From: Copromyces sp. CBS 386.78
Lineage: Eukaryota > Ascomycota > Sordariomycetes > Sordariales > Sordariaceae
NCBI GenBank assembly: GCA_030685235.1
Contig: MU839107.1
Location: 310,001-374,000 of the forward strand
DNA: 64,000 bases
Reading direction: 5' to 3'
In this document: in pieces, positions 46,670-60,200 of the stretch
How positions within the stretch are numbered: position 1 is the stretch's first letter
Layout: the number at the start of each line of letters is the position of its first letter
Made by a program: the position numbers and the translations under genes
The notes under the pieces: model-generated
What the model was told of the DNA's origin: nothing
The model's input: only the letters and a program-made list of their open reading frames with translations
The model's database searches: none

Positions 46670-47326
46670 CCGTAGCGGAAAAATTAGGAAGTTAGGTAGC
46701 CTATTACTTGAAAAAGTGGCCTACTTAATTCAAGTAGGCTACTTAAGAATAGCTACCTCTGATTAGCCGGATTTTTGGTCCGCTATAGCTATTCGCTAAG
46801 CTTGGAAATTCAGCGCATTCTTTCCCAAATTCTAAAGTTCTTTCCTAACTTCCAACATTCTTTCCTAACCTCTAATCTCTTATATAAACGGAAGCTACGA
46901 ACTTCTTTATTAATTAATTGGGCTAGTAGCTCAATAATTATTATCGTTGCTCTTATTCTTATAGTTACTAGTTCGATTCTAACTAGTGATAAGTTTTTTT
47001 CCGTCGCGCGAAAAGTTTCGCACAATTCCTAGACTTCAAAATTAAAGTCTTCGAAACCCCCTAGCGTACTTTATACGCCTACTAACCTAACTACTAACTA
47101 AATTACTAAAACTTCTTAAAACGGCCTTTTATAGTATAATTATAGAAGGCCTTCTAGGGGACCTCCCTTTTTCGTTTGTATATTAAAATTCTAATTAATT
47201 AGAAGCCGCCCTCAGTAAGTAGCTTACTTGAGGCAAGTAGGCTACTCTTTAAAAGTGTACACGTTAACTAGAGTAGGCTTCTTATACTTAAGTAAGCTAC
47301 TTAACCTCCTTATATTTCCGCTCCTG
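46670..47326. mobile_element. 657-bp TA-flanked TIR element (copy 3, divergent)
   Basis: The left end CCGTAGCGGAAA and right end TTTCCGCTCCTG are inverted (9 of 12 positions), flanked by TA (46668-46669, 47327-47328). Internal DNA matches copy 1 around the tRNA-like module (46910-47025 versus 8572-8685). The subterminal repeats differ: here AAGTAGGCTACTT occurs in both orientations near both ends, where copy 1 has AACAAGCC/GGCTTGTT. It has no coding frame. Confidence 0.68.
46917..47000 (+). promoter_or_regulatory. tRNA-like Pol III module inside TIR element copy 3
   Basis: A-box-like TAGCTCAATAA (46926-46936), B-box-like GTTCGATTCT (46971-46980) and T7 (46994-47000), then the GCGCGAAA-AG-TTTCGC hairpin. 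Same layout as 8578-8659, with C/T differences between copies. Confidence 0.5.
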
Positions 47327-47328
47327 TA

Positions 47329-49150
47329 TTTACACTACATTATTTTTTCTTCACAGTTGAGGACTTTAGGTTTCCCGGTTATGTCCAGTCTGGTTCCCGG
47401 GTAGGCGGCCGACCCAGACCCAGACCTAGACCCAGACCTAGACCCGTACGAGCTAGGTCCGTCTGTTCCTGTGGAAGAGGGGTCCTCGATGACATGGAGA
47501 AGATGATCAGGGTACCTTACCTACATAGCTAGGTACCTAGTGTAGGTCACTGATCAATGATCAATCAATGATCTGATCACCAGCCAGCCAGCCAGCCAGC
47601 CAGCCAGCTCGTCGTGCAGGCAGACAGGCAGACAGGCCACCTTGCAACCTAAGGTACCTTAACAAAAGTTTCTCGAGCAGGCCTGATTGGAAGCCCTGAA
47701 GCCGAATGGATATAAAGTTAGAGGTAAGGTACTCTAATTTACCTACCTACATAAAGTGATACATTGTAGGTAAGGTAAACATGATTCCGACAATCGTTGA
47801 TCCACCACCCACGATTTTGATCATCACATCACGATAACCGAGCAGGATTCTTCCCAGTCCAAATCTGGACATGGAGGTACACTAGTAAGGTAGGTAGGTG
47901 GCGGCTGTCCTGCCTTGTCTCGCGTCGCCAACTCGCTCGCTCGCTTCGGTCCAGTCGTCCATGTCCGTCATTTCAGATCTCATGGTTACCTATCTTGGTC
48001 AAGTGAATATCCAATTCAATCGGTAGGTAGGTAGACAGGGGGCTTCTCCAGTTCATCAGTTCATCCCACTACACTACACTTGATGGACCATTGGGGTCTG
48101 GGGATGGATGTTGTTGACGTCTTGACGAGGATGGATGTCGACATGGTCCCCCCCCCCTCAGTCCGCTAAAAGGAGGGTGGGGTTACAGTGCCCCGTACTG
48201 TCATATTAGTGATCGACAGTGCGCTAGCGCTGTGGCAGGGAAGATAACTCCCAGTGAGCCGGTGAGCTGCCCGTCCCCGGTCGGTATCCCGGTACATAAC
48301 AGCCGGGAGCCCTCACTCTTGACCCTCATTAGACTCATCTCGAGATTCGGACCACTGAGGAAGGAGAAAAGCACCATGTGATCTTCCCTCTCGTGTCTCC
48401 ATCTCCATCTTGGCCATTTTAGCTTTGGAGCCAAGCCTGGAGGAGCTTGGAGCCAGGACAGAACCATGGAGGGGAGTCCTTTCCACTACCCGTGCCACGC
48501 CGCCCACTACCGGTACCCTTTAAGAGGAGAGACCAGTTGGCCATCAAGGTTCTCACTCCCGTCCATCCATCCCCCAAGATCACGCCCCGAGCACGCCCCG
48601 AGCAACGCAAGAGGAACCACCTCAAGTGTGCCAACTAAGACAAGGAACAAGGCCAGGCTCCAGCGATGCCGAACTCAGTTGCAACGGTCACCAAAACAAG
48701 CAGAAACACGCACGAGCAGGTTTTGAAATCGAGAACAAGGTGATATTCGCGCAGACTAGCAAAACTCCGAGGTATCCAAAGGAAAAAAAAAAGAAAAAAA
48801 AAAACAGGCAAAATGACAAAGACTCCTCCAAAAACATCCAATGCTCAAAGTGAACGAACTCGACCAGCAAGTCCAGTCCCCTTTCTCCACTTCACTGTAG
48901 ATCAATGCTGACATTCCTCATTCCACCGCTTTCAACTCTCCATCCGAACGGGATCCTACAATTCCGAGTTCGGGGATCCAACTCCCCTCCCCACTCTTCA
49001 TTCATTCCCCGTCATTCCCATCTCCAAGCTCATCACTCACAGCTCTCACCGAGCTCACCGTCCGTCCACTCCTCCCAAAACTCCCATGCCTCCATTCCCA
49101 CACACCTTCACTGCTCCGTCCCATCCATCACCGTATCACTCTATTCTAGA
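47329..49150. other. Intergenic region downstream of the polyketide synthase, no gene seen
   Basis: Holds (CAGC)n at 47580-47609, CCCAGACCTAGA repeats near 47410-47445, AGGTA/TACCT clusters, and A-runs near 48782-48805. No open frame has motifs. The right end would be beyond the 3' UTR of the polyketide synthase gene. Confidence 0.5.
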
Positions 49151-49318
49151 CCTCACCACCGTAGACATCCTCATCCATCACTCTAGACATCACCGTGAAC
49201 CTCACCACCGTGAACCTCACCACCGTGAACCTCACCACCGTAATCCCATCACCACCGTAGACCACCACCGTGAACCTCACCACCGTAGACCACCCCCGTA
49301 ATCCCATCACCACGCCGT
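49151..49318. repeat. 15-bp minisatellite (CTCACCACCGTGAAC type) next to the PKS stop codon
   Basis: About nine imperfect units of CTCACCACCGTGAAC / GTAGAC / GTAATCC type end just 5 bases before the PKS stop codon. As the gene runs on the minus strand, the repeat would be transcribed in its 3' UTR. Confidence 0.8.
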
Positions 49319-49323
49319 AGGAA

Positions 49324-52300
49324 TTACTCCTTCAGCCCAGCATCCACATGTGAGCTCTTAGCAACCACAACCCCCGCCAACCCCCTCAAACTCCCACACT
49401 GCATAATCTCAAAAATACTCATCTCGCTCCCCGCCTTCATAGACAGCATATTCCTCAGCTCCACCGCCACCAGCGAATCCACTCCAAACTCTGCGGGCGA
49501 CAGCTCGGGGTTGATCTCGCCCGCGTCGGCGATCATGAAGATGTCCTGCAACTTTTTGGTGATTGCCTCCAGCGCATACCCAGTAGCTTGCTCGATACTC
49601 TGCGATGCAGCCAGCAAGCCGGATAGGTCGGTAGAGTTGGCAGTGGGAGTAGTGGTAGAGGTTTTGACGGCGGCGGCGGCGGCGCGATGTTTAATCTGGC
49701 TGAACCGGGCGTCGCGCGCGAGAGGAGCAGCGTCACCAGAAGAAGAAGGCTGGCCCTGGCCCGTAGGACCGCAGTTCAGACCGAGAACTAACTGCCCTGC
49801 AAAGGGCGTCTGGATGGCAGAGCCAATAGCGGCGAGGACTTCTTCCTCGGCCAGAGCAGTGAATCCATGGCGCTTGAGAGAGTCAATGGTTTTCTCCGAG
49901 TCGGGATGGTCAGCGAGGTAGCCGACTGATTTGACCACGGCCAGATCCAGACTGACGCCCGGCAGGCCGTTGGCGACGCGGTGGACGGCCAGGCTGTCTT
50001 GGAAGGTGCCGCCGGCGGAGTAGTTGGATTGGGAGGCGAACCCGACGACGCCGACGAGGGAGGAGAGCATGACGTAAAAGTCCAATCCTCCTCCAGATCC
50101 TCCCTGTTGGTCCTTGGTAGTAGTGGTAGAGGAAAAGTATTGGTGGAGGTTCCAGCTGCCATTGAGTTTCGGCGCCAGCGCAGCCTTGTGATCCTCCAAC
50201 TTCATGTGTTCAAGGACGGAATCGCGCAGCTCCATGCCGCCGTGGACGATGCCGCGGATGGGCGGGACTCCCCTTCCGACGCAGTCGAGGGCTTTTGTCA
50301 AAACAGCCATGTTGGAGATGTCGCAGCTGATGGCGGTGACCTTGACGCCCTTGGCCACATGGTTGAGTTCGGTCTGCAGCTGCGCGAGCTTGTCGGCTTT
50401 GGCGTTGCGAGATAGAACAACGAGGTGCTTGGCCCCGTGCGAGGCGAGATAGGAGCAGATGGAGCGACCGAGACCGCCGAAGCCGCCGACGACGAGGTAC
50501 GAGGCGTCGGACCTTAGAGAAACCGTGTTGTTGGTGGTGACGGCACGGGGGAGCACCGGAACCAAAGTCTCCTCACCAGCACTCAAAACAATCTTGCCCA
50601 TATGCTTACCAGCCTGCATCAGCCTAAAAGCCTTCTCAATCTCCCCGACGGGATAAACCGTGATGGGCTCAACCGTCTTCAACTCCCCGCTGCCAACCAA
50701 ACGAATGACATCCTTCATGATCCGATTCGTCTCCATCTTCTTGTGTTCACCGTACGTGATAACATCAATACTGGTATACGACACCGCCCTAGTGAACGCT
50801 TCCATCGCCAGTGAACTGTTCTGCTCCAAATCCCGCTTGCCAATCTCCACGAACCGCCCGAAAGGCGCCAAGCAGTTGAATGATTCCTGCAGGAGACTGC
50901 CAGCGAGAGAGTTGAGCACCACGTCCACGCCGCGACCCTTGGTCATGCTCATCACCCCGGCAGCGAAGGAGACGTCGCGCGAGGAGAAGATGTGATCAGC
51001 TGAAATGCCGTAATGCTTCATCACAAACTCCCTCTTCTCGTCCGTGCCGACAGTCACAAAAACCTCGGCGCCGACGCGCTGCGCCATCATCACCGCTGCT
51101 TGACCCACTCCACCGGTAGCAGCATGAATCAGCACGCTCTCGCCCTTTTGCAGACGAGCGGTATCGTAAAGCGAGACATAGGCAGCAACGTACTGCGTCG
51201 GGAGGGAAGCGGCCGTTTCGAAACTCATCGAGTCGGGCATCTTGACGGCGCTGGTCCAGTGGATGCGGCACTTGCTGGCGTAGTGACCTCTCAATAAAAC
51301 GGAGACGCGGTCGCCGACCGTGTATCCCTCGGAAGCAGCGGCCGAGCCGACGCGGGTGATGATGCCGGCGCAGTCGTAGCCCATGGTGTTGGACTTGAGC
51401 TGGCCCATGGCTACCATGACGTCGCGGAAGTTGACGCCAAAGGCGCGCGGTTCGACTTCGACAAAGTCCTCGGGAAGAGGGTCGGCGGCCGAAGGGTCAT
51501 CGACGAACTTGAGCGTGTCGAGGAGGCCGGCGGTGCCCATGGTCAGACGCAGGGGGCGGTCGGGCTGGATGAAGGGCTCCATCTCTGCATCGGGCTGGGC
51601 CGTGTTCTGCGTCTGCTTGAAGACGGCAGAGTTGCGGTTCACGTCCTTGATGTAGCGGGGAATCTTGACGGTTCCCTCGCGCTCGGCGAACTCAAAGTCG
51701 CTGCCGGTTTCGTTGATGGAGTAATCGAATAACTTGCGGAAGACCTCAGCAATAGTAGCAATCGATGACTCTGACCACATGTTATCCGTGTTGGGATCGA
51801 GATCGAGTGTCCCCAGCCGCTTGCCCGAGTACTCCTGTCTCAGCGAGCGAAGGAATCCCGCAGCGAGGGATGCCAAAGGCTGCTCACACTCGTCCGCACC
51901 GCCCTGCGTCAACCAAAGCAGGCCCTTTGCGCGCGTGCACATATCCCTGATGCCGCTGAACTGCGCCTTACTCGGGTCCGCCAGGACGGGGTTCTTGGGA
52001 TCATCGAGGAAGACGCAAACATCGTTTCCATCGACCGTGTCCGTGGTAATCTCCTCAACGCTCTTGACCGTCGGCACCGAGCAAGTCAACAATCCAATCG
52101 ACACCCGCAGCTTGTCAAGCCACACCTCGGGGATCTGGCTACTGGCGGTAACAAAGGTAATGTCAAAGTCAAAGACAGGAGCGCTTGCCGCGGCAGTCGA
52201 ACTCATGACGCTAAACGCATAAAGCTCATCATGCTCTACATCCCTGATCTCGGCCTCGACACCGCGGAAGCCAGTGCGATGCAGCACGCGATCCCACATG

Positions 52301-55300
52301 GGCACCGAAAGCGACGGGCTGAACTTGCGCTCTTCTTCCTCGGACAACCACCACCCGGACAAGAAACCAAAGACGAACTGCACGTCCATCTGGTCCCTTG
52401 TAGTCTCCATGATGAACAGCTTACCGCCGGGCTTGAGCAGCTTGCGGACATTGCGCATCGTGTTATCCATGCTCTTGGTCGCGTGCAGAACCTGGCAGGC
52501 AATGACAACGTCATACGTGCCCTCCTCGAACCCTTGCGAGGACGGGTCCTGCTCGATGTTCAGCTTCTTGAAGCGCATCAGGTCCTTCCACGGCTGGAAC
52601 TTTTCCTTGGCCGCCTCGAAGAAACCCGACGACACGTCGGTGAAGTCGTAGCTGGCAGCGCGGGGACCCCGTCCGTCCTCGGCAGTGCCGATGGCGTTGA
52701 GGACGTGAGCAGTGGCGCCGCCGGTGCCGCCGCCAATCTCAATCATCTTGGCATGGGGGTTCTTGTGCGCGTAGTGCCGGACCATTTCGCCCAGCTTGGC
52801 GTTGGCTCGACCCCATTTGAGTCCCTCGAGGTAGTACCTGCTCAACAAGTTCTGCTCGAGCATGACCTCCAAAGCGGTGATTTCTCCCCTCAAGATAGGC
52901 ACGATCTGAGGCCCCAAGCGGTACACCATCTCGCCGTTGGTGCTGCTCATCCTGACCTTTTCGAGCAGCGTCGCCTTCTCGTTCAGCGTGGCGTTGACCC
53001 ACTTGCTGCTGTCCGGACCCAACTCGTTGGCGCGCGCCAGGTCGGCTTGCAGCCGCATCCAGATGTAGAACTTTTTGTGGTACCACTCCAGCTTCTTCAT
53101 GTCCTCGGGAGTGAGGTCGCGCAGGGCGTCGTAGATGTAGTACATGCACGCCTTGCGGAGGTCCATGAGGATCTCGGCCTCCTCGGGCGTGATCTGGCTG
53201 CCGAGCTGCTTCTTGAGGAAGACGTCCTTGAGGAAGGTCACGTCGGGCGCCCAGTGCGTCGTGGTGAACTTGTCGGCTTCCCAGGGCTCGTCCGAGGCGG
53301 TGGACGGCGCGTTGCCGATGGATTGGCAAACGAAGCCGTCGATGGAGATGACGGGCGTGGCAACCTCGGCAGCATCGTCGACGACGCGGAGAGCCGTCTT
53401 GGTGGACTGGTCGTCGGCGTGGTCAAGGTTGGCGTAGGCCTTGAAGTCGTGGCCGGCTTGCTTGCTGATGTCATGGGCAATCCAGAGCTTGCTGATGGAA
53501 CGGGGAACCTTGGGAGTCTGGTTCTTGCCACCAGCGCCAGGGGCAGCCGTGTAAGCAGCCTGGAAGACCGAGTCCAGAGTCGTGGGGTGGATGACATGGG
53601 CCATCTCGTGCTGCTTGGGCATGACGGACTTGGTGTCAGCCACGGTGAAGGTGGTGACGGACTGCTTGCTGCGGGCACGAATGCTCTTCATGTTGCGGAA
53701 GATGGGACCATGGTTGATGCCACCCAAGCGCATGCCCGACCAGATGTCATTAGGGTTGATTCGAATGCGATAGTGCGAGTCCTGGGTAGGCTGGTTGACA
53801 GCGTGCTTGGGAGCAACACCGAACTGGACCGAGATCAAGCCCTTGCAGTGATCAGTCCACTTGTTGTCCAAGCTCACCGACTGAACAGTAAACTCGGTCC
53901 ATCCCTTGGTGGAAAGATCTCTTTCGCTGCCGGGACGAAGAGAAAGCTGCATCTCGATACCCTCGCTGGTCTCAGGCACAACAAGAGCGTTGAGGATGTC
54001 CACGTCACGAAGCTGGTACCCAGCAATCTTCTTGTCTCCCGACGACTGGCGAGACGCAAAGCGCTGCATACCCTCGACAGCCATGGCGATGTATCCAGCA
54101 GCAGGATATATCATGTTACCCTGAACACAATGGTCTCTAACCCAAGGAAGGTCACTAAGACGAACAATGTGTCTCCACGTAGGAGCAGCAGGATCGCAAC
54201 CCAGCACCAGCGAACCAAGCAGATCATGAGGCGCCTCGGAGCGCTGTCTCAACGCGCGGTTGAAGCGCGGCTCAATCCAGTGCTTAGTCGAGTGGTTCCA
54301 GGGGTAAGCAGGCAAGTCCGTCAACACCTTGACACCCTCGGTGCCCAAGGGGAAGTTGACAGCCTTGAGGTTAACCGGATAACCCTTGCGAACCAAGTCA
54401 CCGACCAGATCCTGCATGGTATCCACCGCGCTCTTCTTGCGGATCAAGCAGCTGCCGTAGGGGATGGTAACGCCCTTGAACTCGGGCATAGCCAAGATAT
54501 CCTGAATAGGACCCGACAGCGCGGCGTGCGGACCGACTTCGATGACCATGTCAACCGTCGGCTCCGTCGCACCAGGCTCAGAAAAGACCATGCTGCGGAA
54601 GGCGTCCACAAAACGGACACAACCCGTCAACGAGCGCACCCAGTGTCCCGGGCTGCCGATCTCGCTGACCTTGTCCATCCGCTTGCCGGTGCAGGGAGAA
54701 GAGAAGATCATATCCAGCTTTTCCTTGGCCGGCTTGACCTTCTTATCCATGGACGCATAGTACGCATCAGCGACAGCCTCCATGTGATGCGAATGCCACG
54801 CCGCGTCAACCTTGAGTCTTCTCGCAAAGATATTCTCCACCTTCAGGGCCTGCTCCAGCTCCATCAAGCCTTCAACATCACCACTCAAGGTGATACTGGT
54901 CGGGGAGTTCTCGCAAGCAACAACAACCTGCCCCTGGGTGACCATGGGCAAATACTTCTCGCCCTCCTCCCTACCAAGCCCGACAGCCATCATCCCTCCC
55001 TTTCTGGCAAACTGGCGATTGCCCTCGCTAGCCAACCCGCCTCTCGCAAACGCAATCGCCATGGCGCTCGCCAGGTCCAGCGCGCCAGCCGCATACGCAG
55101 CCGCGATCTCGCCTGACGAGTGGGACGTCACAGCCGTCGGCTTGATTCCCCACGCCTTCAGAAGCTCGACCAGGGCAATCTGCACCGCCACGCACACGGG
55201 CGTGCTATAATCGAGTTTGTTGACGTTGCTCGTCTCGGCGTCGCGCGAAAGCTCCTCGCACATGTTCCATGTGGCGCCGAGTTTCTTGAGCTCGACGTCG

Positions 55301-57221
55301 CAGGTTAGCAATGAGGCTTTGAAGACGGGGTAGGCGTCGATGAGCTCCTTGCCCATGGCCCACCATTGGGCGCCTTGGCCGGTGAAGACGAAGCCGATGC
55401 GCGGTGGTTGAGCAGAAGCTTTGGCGGGCTTGACGCGGCCTGAGTCGAGGGTGCGGATTAGGGAGTCGATGGAGGAGCCGGAGAAGGTGGCGGTCCAAGG
55501 GAAGAGGGTGCGACGGGCGGAGAGGGTGTGGGCGAGGTTGGAGAGGAGGGCATTTTCGTCAACGGTGGAGAGCTTCTTGGACTTTTGGGACTGGAGGTAG
55601 GTCTTGAGGTTGGCGATCATGCGCTCCGTGGCTTTTTCGTCTTTGGCGGAGAGGAGGAAGACCTTGTTGGAGTCGTCGTCGGCGGCATCATCATCAATGA
55701 CAATTCCGCTGTCGGTGTGGTGGTGGCCGTTAGTGCGACCGTTAGCGCGGCCCTCGGCGCCATTTGTCAGCGCCCTGGTCCGCTGAGCGGTAGCGAGGTA
55801 GCTGCTATAATCCTCCATAATAACGTGCGCATTCGACCCGCCATAGCCGAAATTGTTAATGCTCGCACGCCTGATGCCGTCCTTGGTGCCAACCCACTCC
55901 TCCAGCTCGGTGGGGACTTTCAGCTTCCACTCGTCCAAGCTCAACTTGGCATTCGGCTTCTCGAAGTTGACGCTGGGCGGGATCTGGCCCCTCTCCAGCG
56001 CCAATGCGACCTTGATGATGGCCGCCACGCCCGAAGCAGTCTCGGTGTGACCGATGTTGGTCTTGACGGAGCCGATGCGCAGCAACGCGTCCTCGCCGTC
56101 GCCCTTGCGCGAGTCCTTGAACACCGAAGCGATGGCCTTCACCTCGATCGGATCGCCTGTCGGAGTACCCGTTCCGTGCGCCTCAAAGTACGTCGTCTGC
56201 CCCGGATCGAGACCTGCGCGTTCGTAGCAAGCACGGATAAGCGCCTCCTGCGCCTCGCCGCTGGGCGTCGTGATGGTCTCGGTCTTGCCGTCCTGGTTGA
56301 TGCCCGTGTCGCGGATGATGGCACGGATGGGGTCGCCGTCACGGAGAGCGGCGTCAAGGGGTTTGAGAATCACGGTTGCTGAACCCTCACCACGGCCGTA
56401 GCCGTTGGCGCGGCTGTCAAAGGCCCACGACCGGCCGTCCTTGGAGATGAGCGTCATGGAGGACATGGCCAGGAACATGTCGGGGTTGAACATGAGGTTG
56501 GCGCCGCCCACGATAGACATGGTGGATTCGCCCGAACGCAAGCTCTGGCAGGCCTGGTGAAGCGCAGTGAGGGTAGTCGAGCAGCCGGTATCCACCGACA
56601 TGCTGGGACCGCGGAGGTCGAAGAAGTGGGAGAGACGGTTGGAGGCCATGGCGGCGCCGGTGCCCATGAGGAGGAAGCGCGGGAGTGTGTCGGGGTCACG
56701 GATCAAGCTCTCATGGTAATCCCGGAAGAAGGAGCCGGCGTAGACCGAGGTGTTGGAGCCAGCCACATCCTGAAGAGTGATACCAGCTGTTGGGGGTTCA
56801 GTTCAGTTGCTGCCTTGATCTGGCTTGGAGAGGAAAAGACGTACCGCTCTCAAGGGCCTCATATGTTGACTCGAGCTGCAGACGGAACTGGGGATCCAAC
56901 GCAGCAGCAGTCTCGGCAGAAAGGTTGAAGAAGTGAGCATCAAACAGGCCAATATCCTCCTTCATGAAATGGCCTCCTATTACGTTTGTCTGGCATCTTG
57001 TTAGCAGGTTTCCGACTACTTGTCTTGCACAGAAAACATACGCCATTAAGCTTCTCAAAGTTGGGGTGGTGGAATCCATCGATATTGAACCGATCCTTGG
57101 GAATCTCCGACCAGGCACTCTTTCCTTGAGCCAAAAGATCCCAGAGCTTGGACGGGCTGTCGACATCGCCAGCGAATCGGCAGCTCATGCCAACAATGGC
57201 AATAGGCATGTGGGAATCCAT
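49324..57221 (-). CDS. Highly reducing type I polyketide synthase (KS-AT-DH-cMeT-ER-KR-ACP), 3 exons
   Basis: Exons 57221-57042, 56989-56845 and 56786-49324 give 2595 aa; introns are 52 and 58 nt (GTATGT...CAG, GTACGT...CAG). The splices restore the KS motifs [11 protein letters not shown] and [14 protein letters not shown]. Domains by residue: KS about 5-435 (Cys177 in DTGCSTT, His312 in EAHGTGT, His355); AT 574-905 (Ser665 in SHSSGE, His773); DH 963-1265 ([10 protein letters not shown] with His994, Asp1180 in LDSVFQ); C-methyltransferase 1425-1640 ([11 protein letters not shown] site); ER 1855-2178 ([10 protein letters not shown]); KR 2204-2390 (GGFGGLGRS, Ser2350, Tyr2364); ACP 2505-2580 (Ser2546 in GVDSL). 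All reductive domains look intact, so a reduced, methyl-branched chain is expected. There is no thioesterase; release needs another route or enzyme. It is divergent to the SDR-like gene. The product is unknown. Confidence 0.96.
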
Positions 57222-60200
57222 TATGTATGATAACTAAGGGTATAATCAGTCGTAAGAGTCGTATGGTTTCGTTAGGAGGATGATATGTCGTTTCGTCAAC
57301 GTCGTTAATGTTGAAAACGACCAAGTATGATATGCCCACGAAGAATGGGAGAGGAGGTGTGAGGGCACAAGGTTGGAGGGAGGGGTATCTTGGATGAGTG
57401 GTAAAAATGGCAAGCTAGGTGTTTCTCCCTTGGAAAGCGGGATGTGAGAAGAGTTAAGTATTAGAGGTAGGTAGATAGGTGTATGGTGTGTGTAACATGT
57501 GTCTCTGGCTGTCCTCCCGGTCCGGGCTCGTGTGAATCCGATCTTGTCCAAGGACTAAAGACGCCGCCACTTGATGATGTTGGGTCAGGTTCCAGGGCAC
57601 GATGCAACACAAGGTTGAAGACGGCCAGACTACCTATACCAGCTGAGAAAGGGGAAGATCTTTAGAGGAACCCATGGTTGATACTGTCATGGACTGTGTA
57701 TTTTGCCTCTAAAGAAGGTCCCCAGCTCGCATAGCGCTATCCACGATTCGCTATCGCGTTATCTGCTTGGCTTAGATCAAGTTCCGATCGAGGCCGGGTG
57801 GAGGTGAGGTCGTTTGGGTGGCCCTGTGTGGACCGCTCATGATACTCCGTCGGTCCGTCAAGGTACGAGATCATGGGGGACCCCAAGTCCGGGGAGCTTT
57901 GTCCAGGGCATCCAGGACTGTCCAGGGCAGCGCATCCACATGTTAGCCGAGTCCATTGAAGTCCACGGTCTGCACGTGCGGGATCGACTTGAAGCTTCGC
58001 AAGCTTGGCCGCATTTTTCTGTGGGGTGGCTGCGGCCGCTTGGATCAAATGTCTGTGGTTGCGTGAGACTTGAGTTGTATCCGGATGTCGATTTGCATAT
58101 CCCTCGGTGGTTCTTTTGAGGGGCATCTTTTGGTGTTGTGCATCCATCCCGTGGAAGCCGTCTTTCATGACCTTGTCTTAGGCGGACCGTCATTGGTCTG
58201 ACTGCCGGATCGACGAACGAACAATTCCCTGCATAAGGGTTCAATGAATGCGGCTGTAAACGCAAGGTACCGCGATATTCGGTTTGCGTCTTTGCGAGAC
58301 GGTTAGGGATGCGCCTTGTCAGACCATATCCCTACTTTGATTGTTTTGGTAGCTTACTAGGGGACGTCTGACGGTCTGGGGAAGCTTGTGTTACCGGGCG
58401 GTGAAGGCGGTGGAACAGAGCTGAACCCCCCGGTGACAGTATAAGAGGCCTGTCTTTCTCTGCCTTGGCCAGAGGTCACAAGTCGGTGTCGATTTCATGT
58501 TCCCCATGTTGTCTCCATGTCTTGGATAAAGCAGCCGGAATTTGGTTTGATATTGCGGTGGCAGGTGATTGCTGACGAGAGAGAAGAAAAAAGTCAACAT
58601 ACCGAACCAAGTCCAAAGTCAAACTCCAACCACGACAGTCGGACTAATAGCGGCTCTGTCATTGAGCAGCTGAGGCGTACAAACAAGACACTCGAGGTTG
58701 CATCCCGACCGAATGCTCGGGTTGTGTACACCGTAACATTCACACATTTCTTTGCGGAACTCGGCCTTTTGGTCAAAGCAATCCAAACAAGAGACAGTAC
58801 AAACAAGTGTTTTACTCGCCAGAAAACTTGAGGTTTTTACTGTACCGGAGGCACTCCTATCTTACGATCCGAACTGGCCAACCAATCGAGGTGGCCAACA
58901 ACATGTGGTCCATCTTGCTTGATGGATGAGATTTTCGACTGGTTGTTGTCTGGATAGGGTACCAAGTAGGGCATGGTCCAGGCACCGAATTGAAGGCTGG
59001 GAGATGCATGCAGAACAGTGCATTCGGCACTTGTTGACAAGAGGAAAAGGGTTACATACCTAAGGAAGAATCAGGAAAACAGAGAAGAAGCGCAAAATGG
59101 AAACGGGAAAACCGGTCCCGAAAGACGGGGGGCGCTGGAGCGGTCTCTCTCGGCGGCCGGGGAAAGAAAGTGGTGGGTGGTGGGGCCCTCTGCCGTGAAC
59201 CTGCATCAATAAGTGGAGTCTTGGCTCCGAGCCTAAGAAAGTCCGGCGGTCGGTGAGAGTGGAAGAAGGAAAGAAAAGAAGACTTTGAATTCTTGAATGC
59301 AACCTGAAGACAGAACAAATGTCCCAACCACCTCGACATCAATTGGCCAACCAACCAACTGCATGATCTTTGAGGCGTAAAAGGCGCAGGAAAGAGCCCC
59401 GTCCGTCGTGGTTGTTCCGTCAATTGTTTTATAAAGACGGCAAGAAGGACACCACCCTCGCACTTTGTTGTCAATGTTGCCCGTGTCTCCTTCCCAAATG
59501 ATGGCCCCTGGAGTCGCACGGATGCAGGTTCAAATGGGATCGGCAAACGCCAAGATTGGCACTCCACTTGCCCACCCAAACAGGAAAGGCGTGGAGAGGT
59601 GGAGGGATGACAAATTCGAGTGAGCTTCTGCAGATCCTGCGCATCACGCTAAAGTGCGGGTACCTGTGGAGAGCTAAAAGTTCCCAATGCGGGTGATCTT
59701 GGCAGGGCTGTGTGGAAGGGACGAACAGGCGGAGAAATTGGAAAAAGGGGTTGTCGGCTTTTTTTTTTGTTTTTTTTTTTTCCCCTTCCTTCCCATTCCA
59801 TCCAGGCATCTTCTCGTTCCAGATTCAGGCACCAAGACAGCCGTTCGTCTTGATTCTTCTTCTTGAAGGCATTCCCAACAGTTTGGGCACAACCACCACC
59901 CATCCCAATTTGCCCTTATCGGGACCGACCGTCATGTTGCCGCTGTTTCTGGGAGCAAGTCCTCCGAGTGCAGCGCATTGACAACTCTCCTTGATCAACA
60001 CAACAAGATATTCCCAGAAACACCAAGAAAGAAACACGCCGACAATCGAGACAGAGAGAGTAGACGATTCGCCAAACATGCCATCCGAACATGGGCTACC
60101 ACTGCCCCCCCTTATATACACTGCCCTCCTGTTGCGGGTCCTCGGTAAGCCATTTTTGAACTTTGCTCAAGATATGACCCTCGCTTGTGCAAATGGCGTT

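Noticed and set aside
47580..47610. CAGC repeats as a possible CRISPR-like array
   Set aside because: Simple tetranucleotide microsatellite without spacers; CRISPR arrays are not expected in a fungal nuclear genome.
52231..55116. 961-aa open frame on the + strand
   Set aside because: It lies entirely antisense to the PKS. It is an artefact of high GC and biased third positions in the PKS, with no domain of its own.
55528..56382. 284-aa + strand open frame
   Set aside because: Antisense to the KS/AT part of the PKS, no domain evidence.
59052..59579. 175-aa minus-strand open frame between PKS and SDR
   Set aside because: Composition is leader- or UTR-like, with no recognisable domain and no splice partners; probably part of the divergent promoter region.
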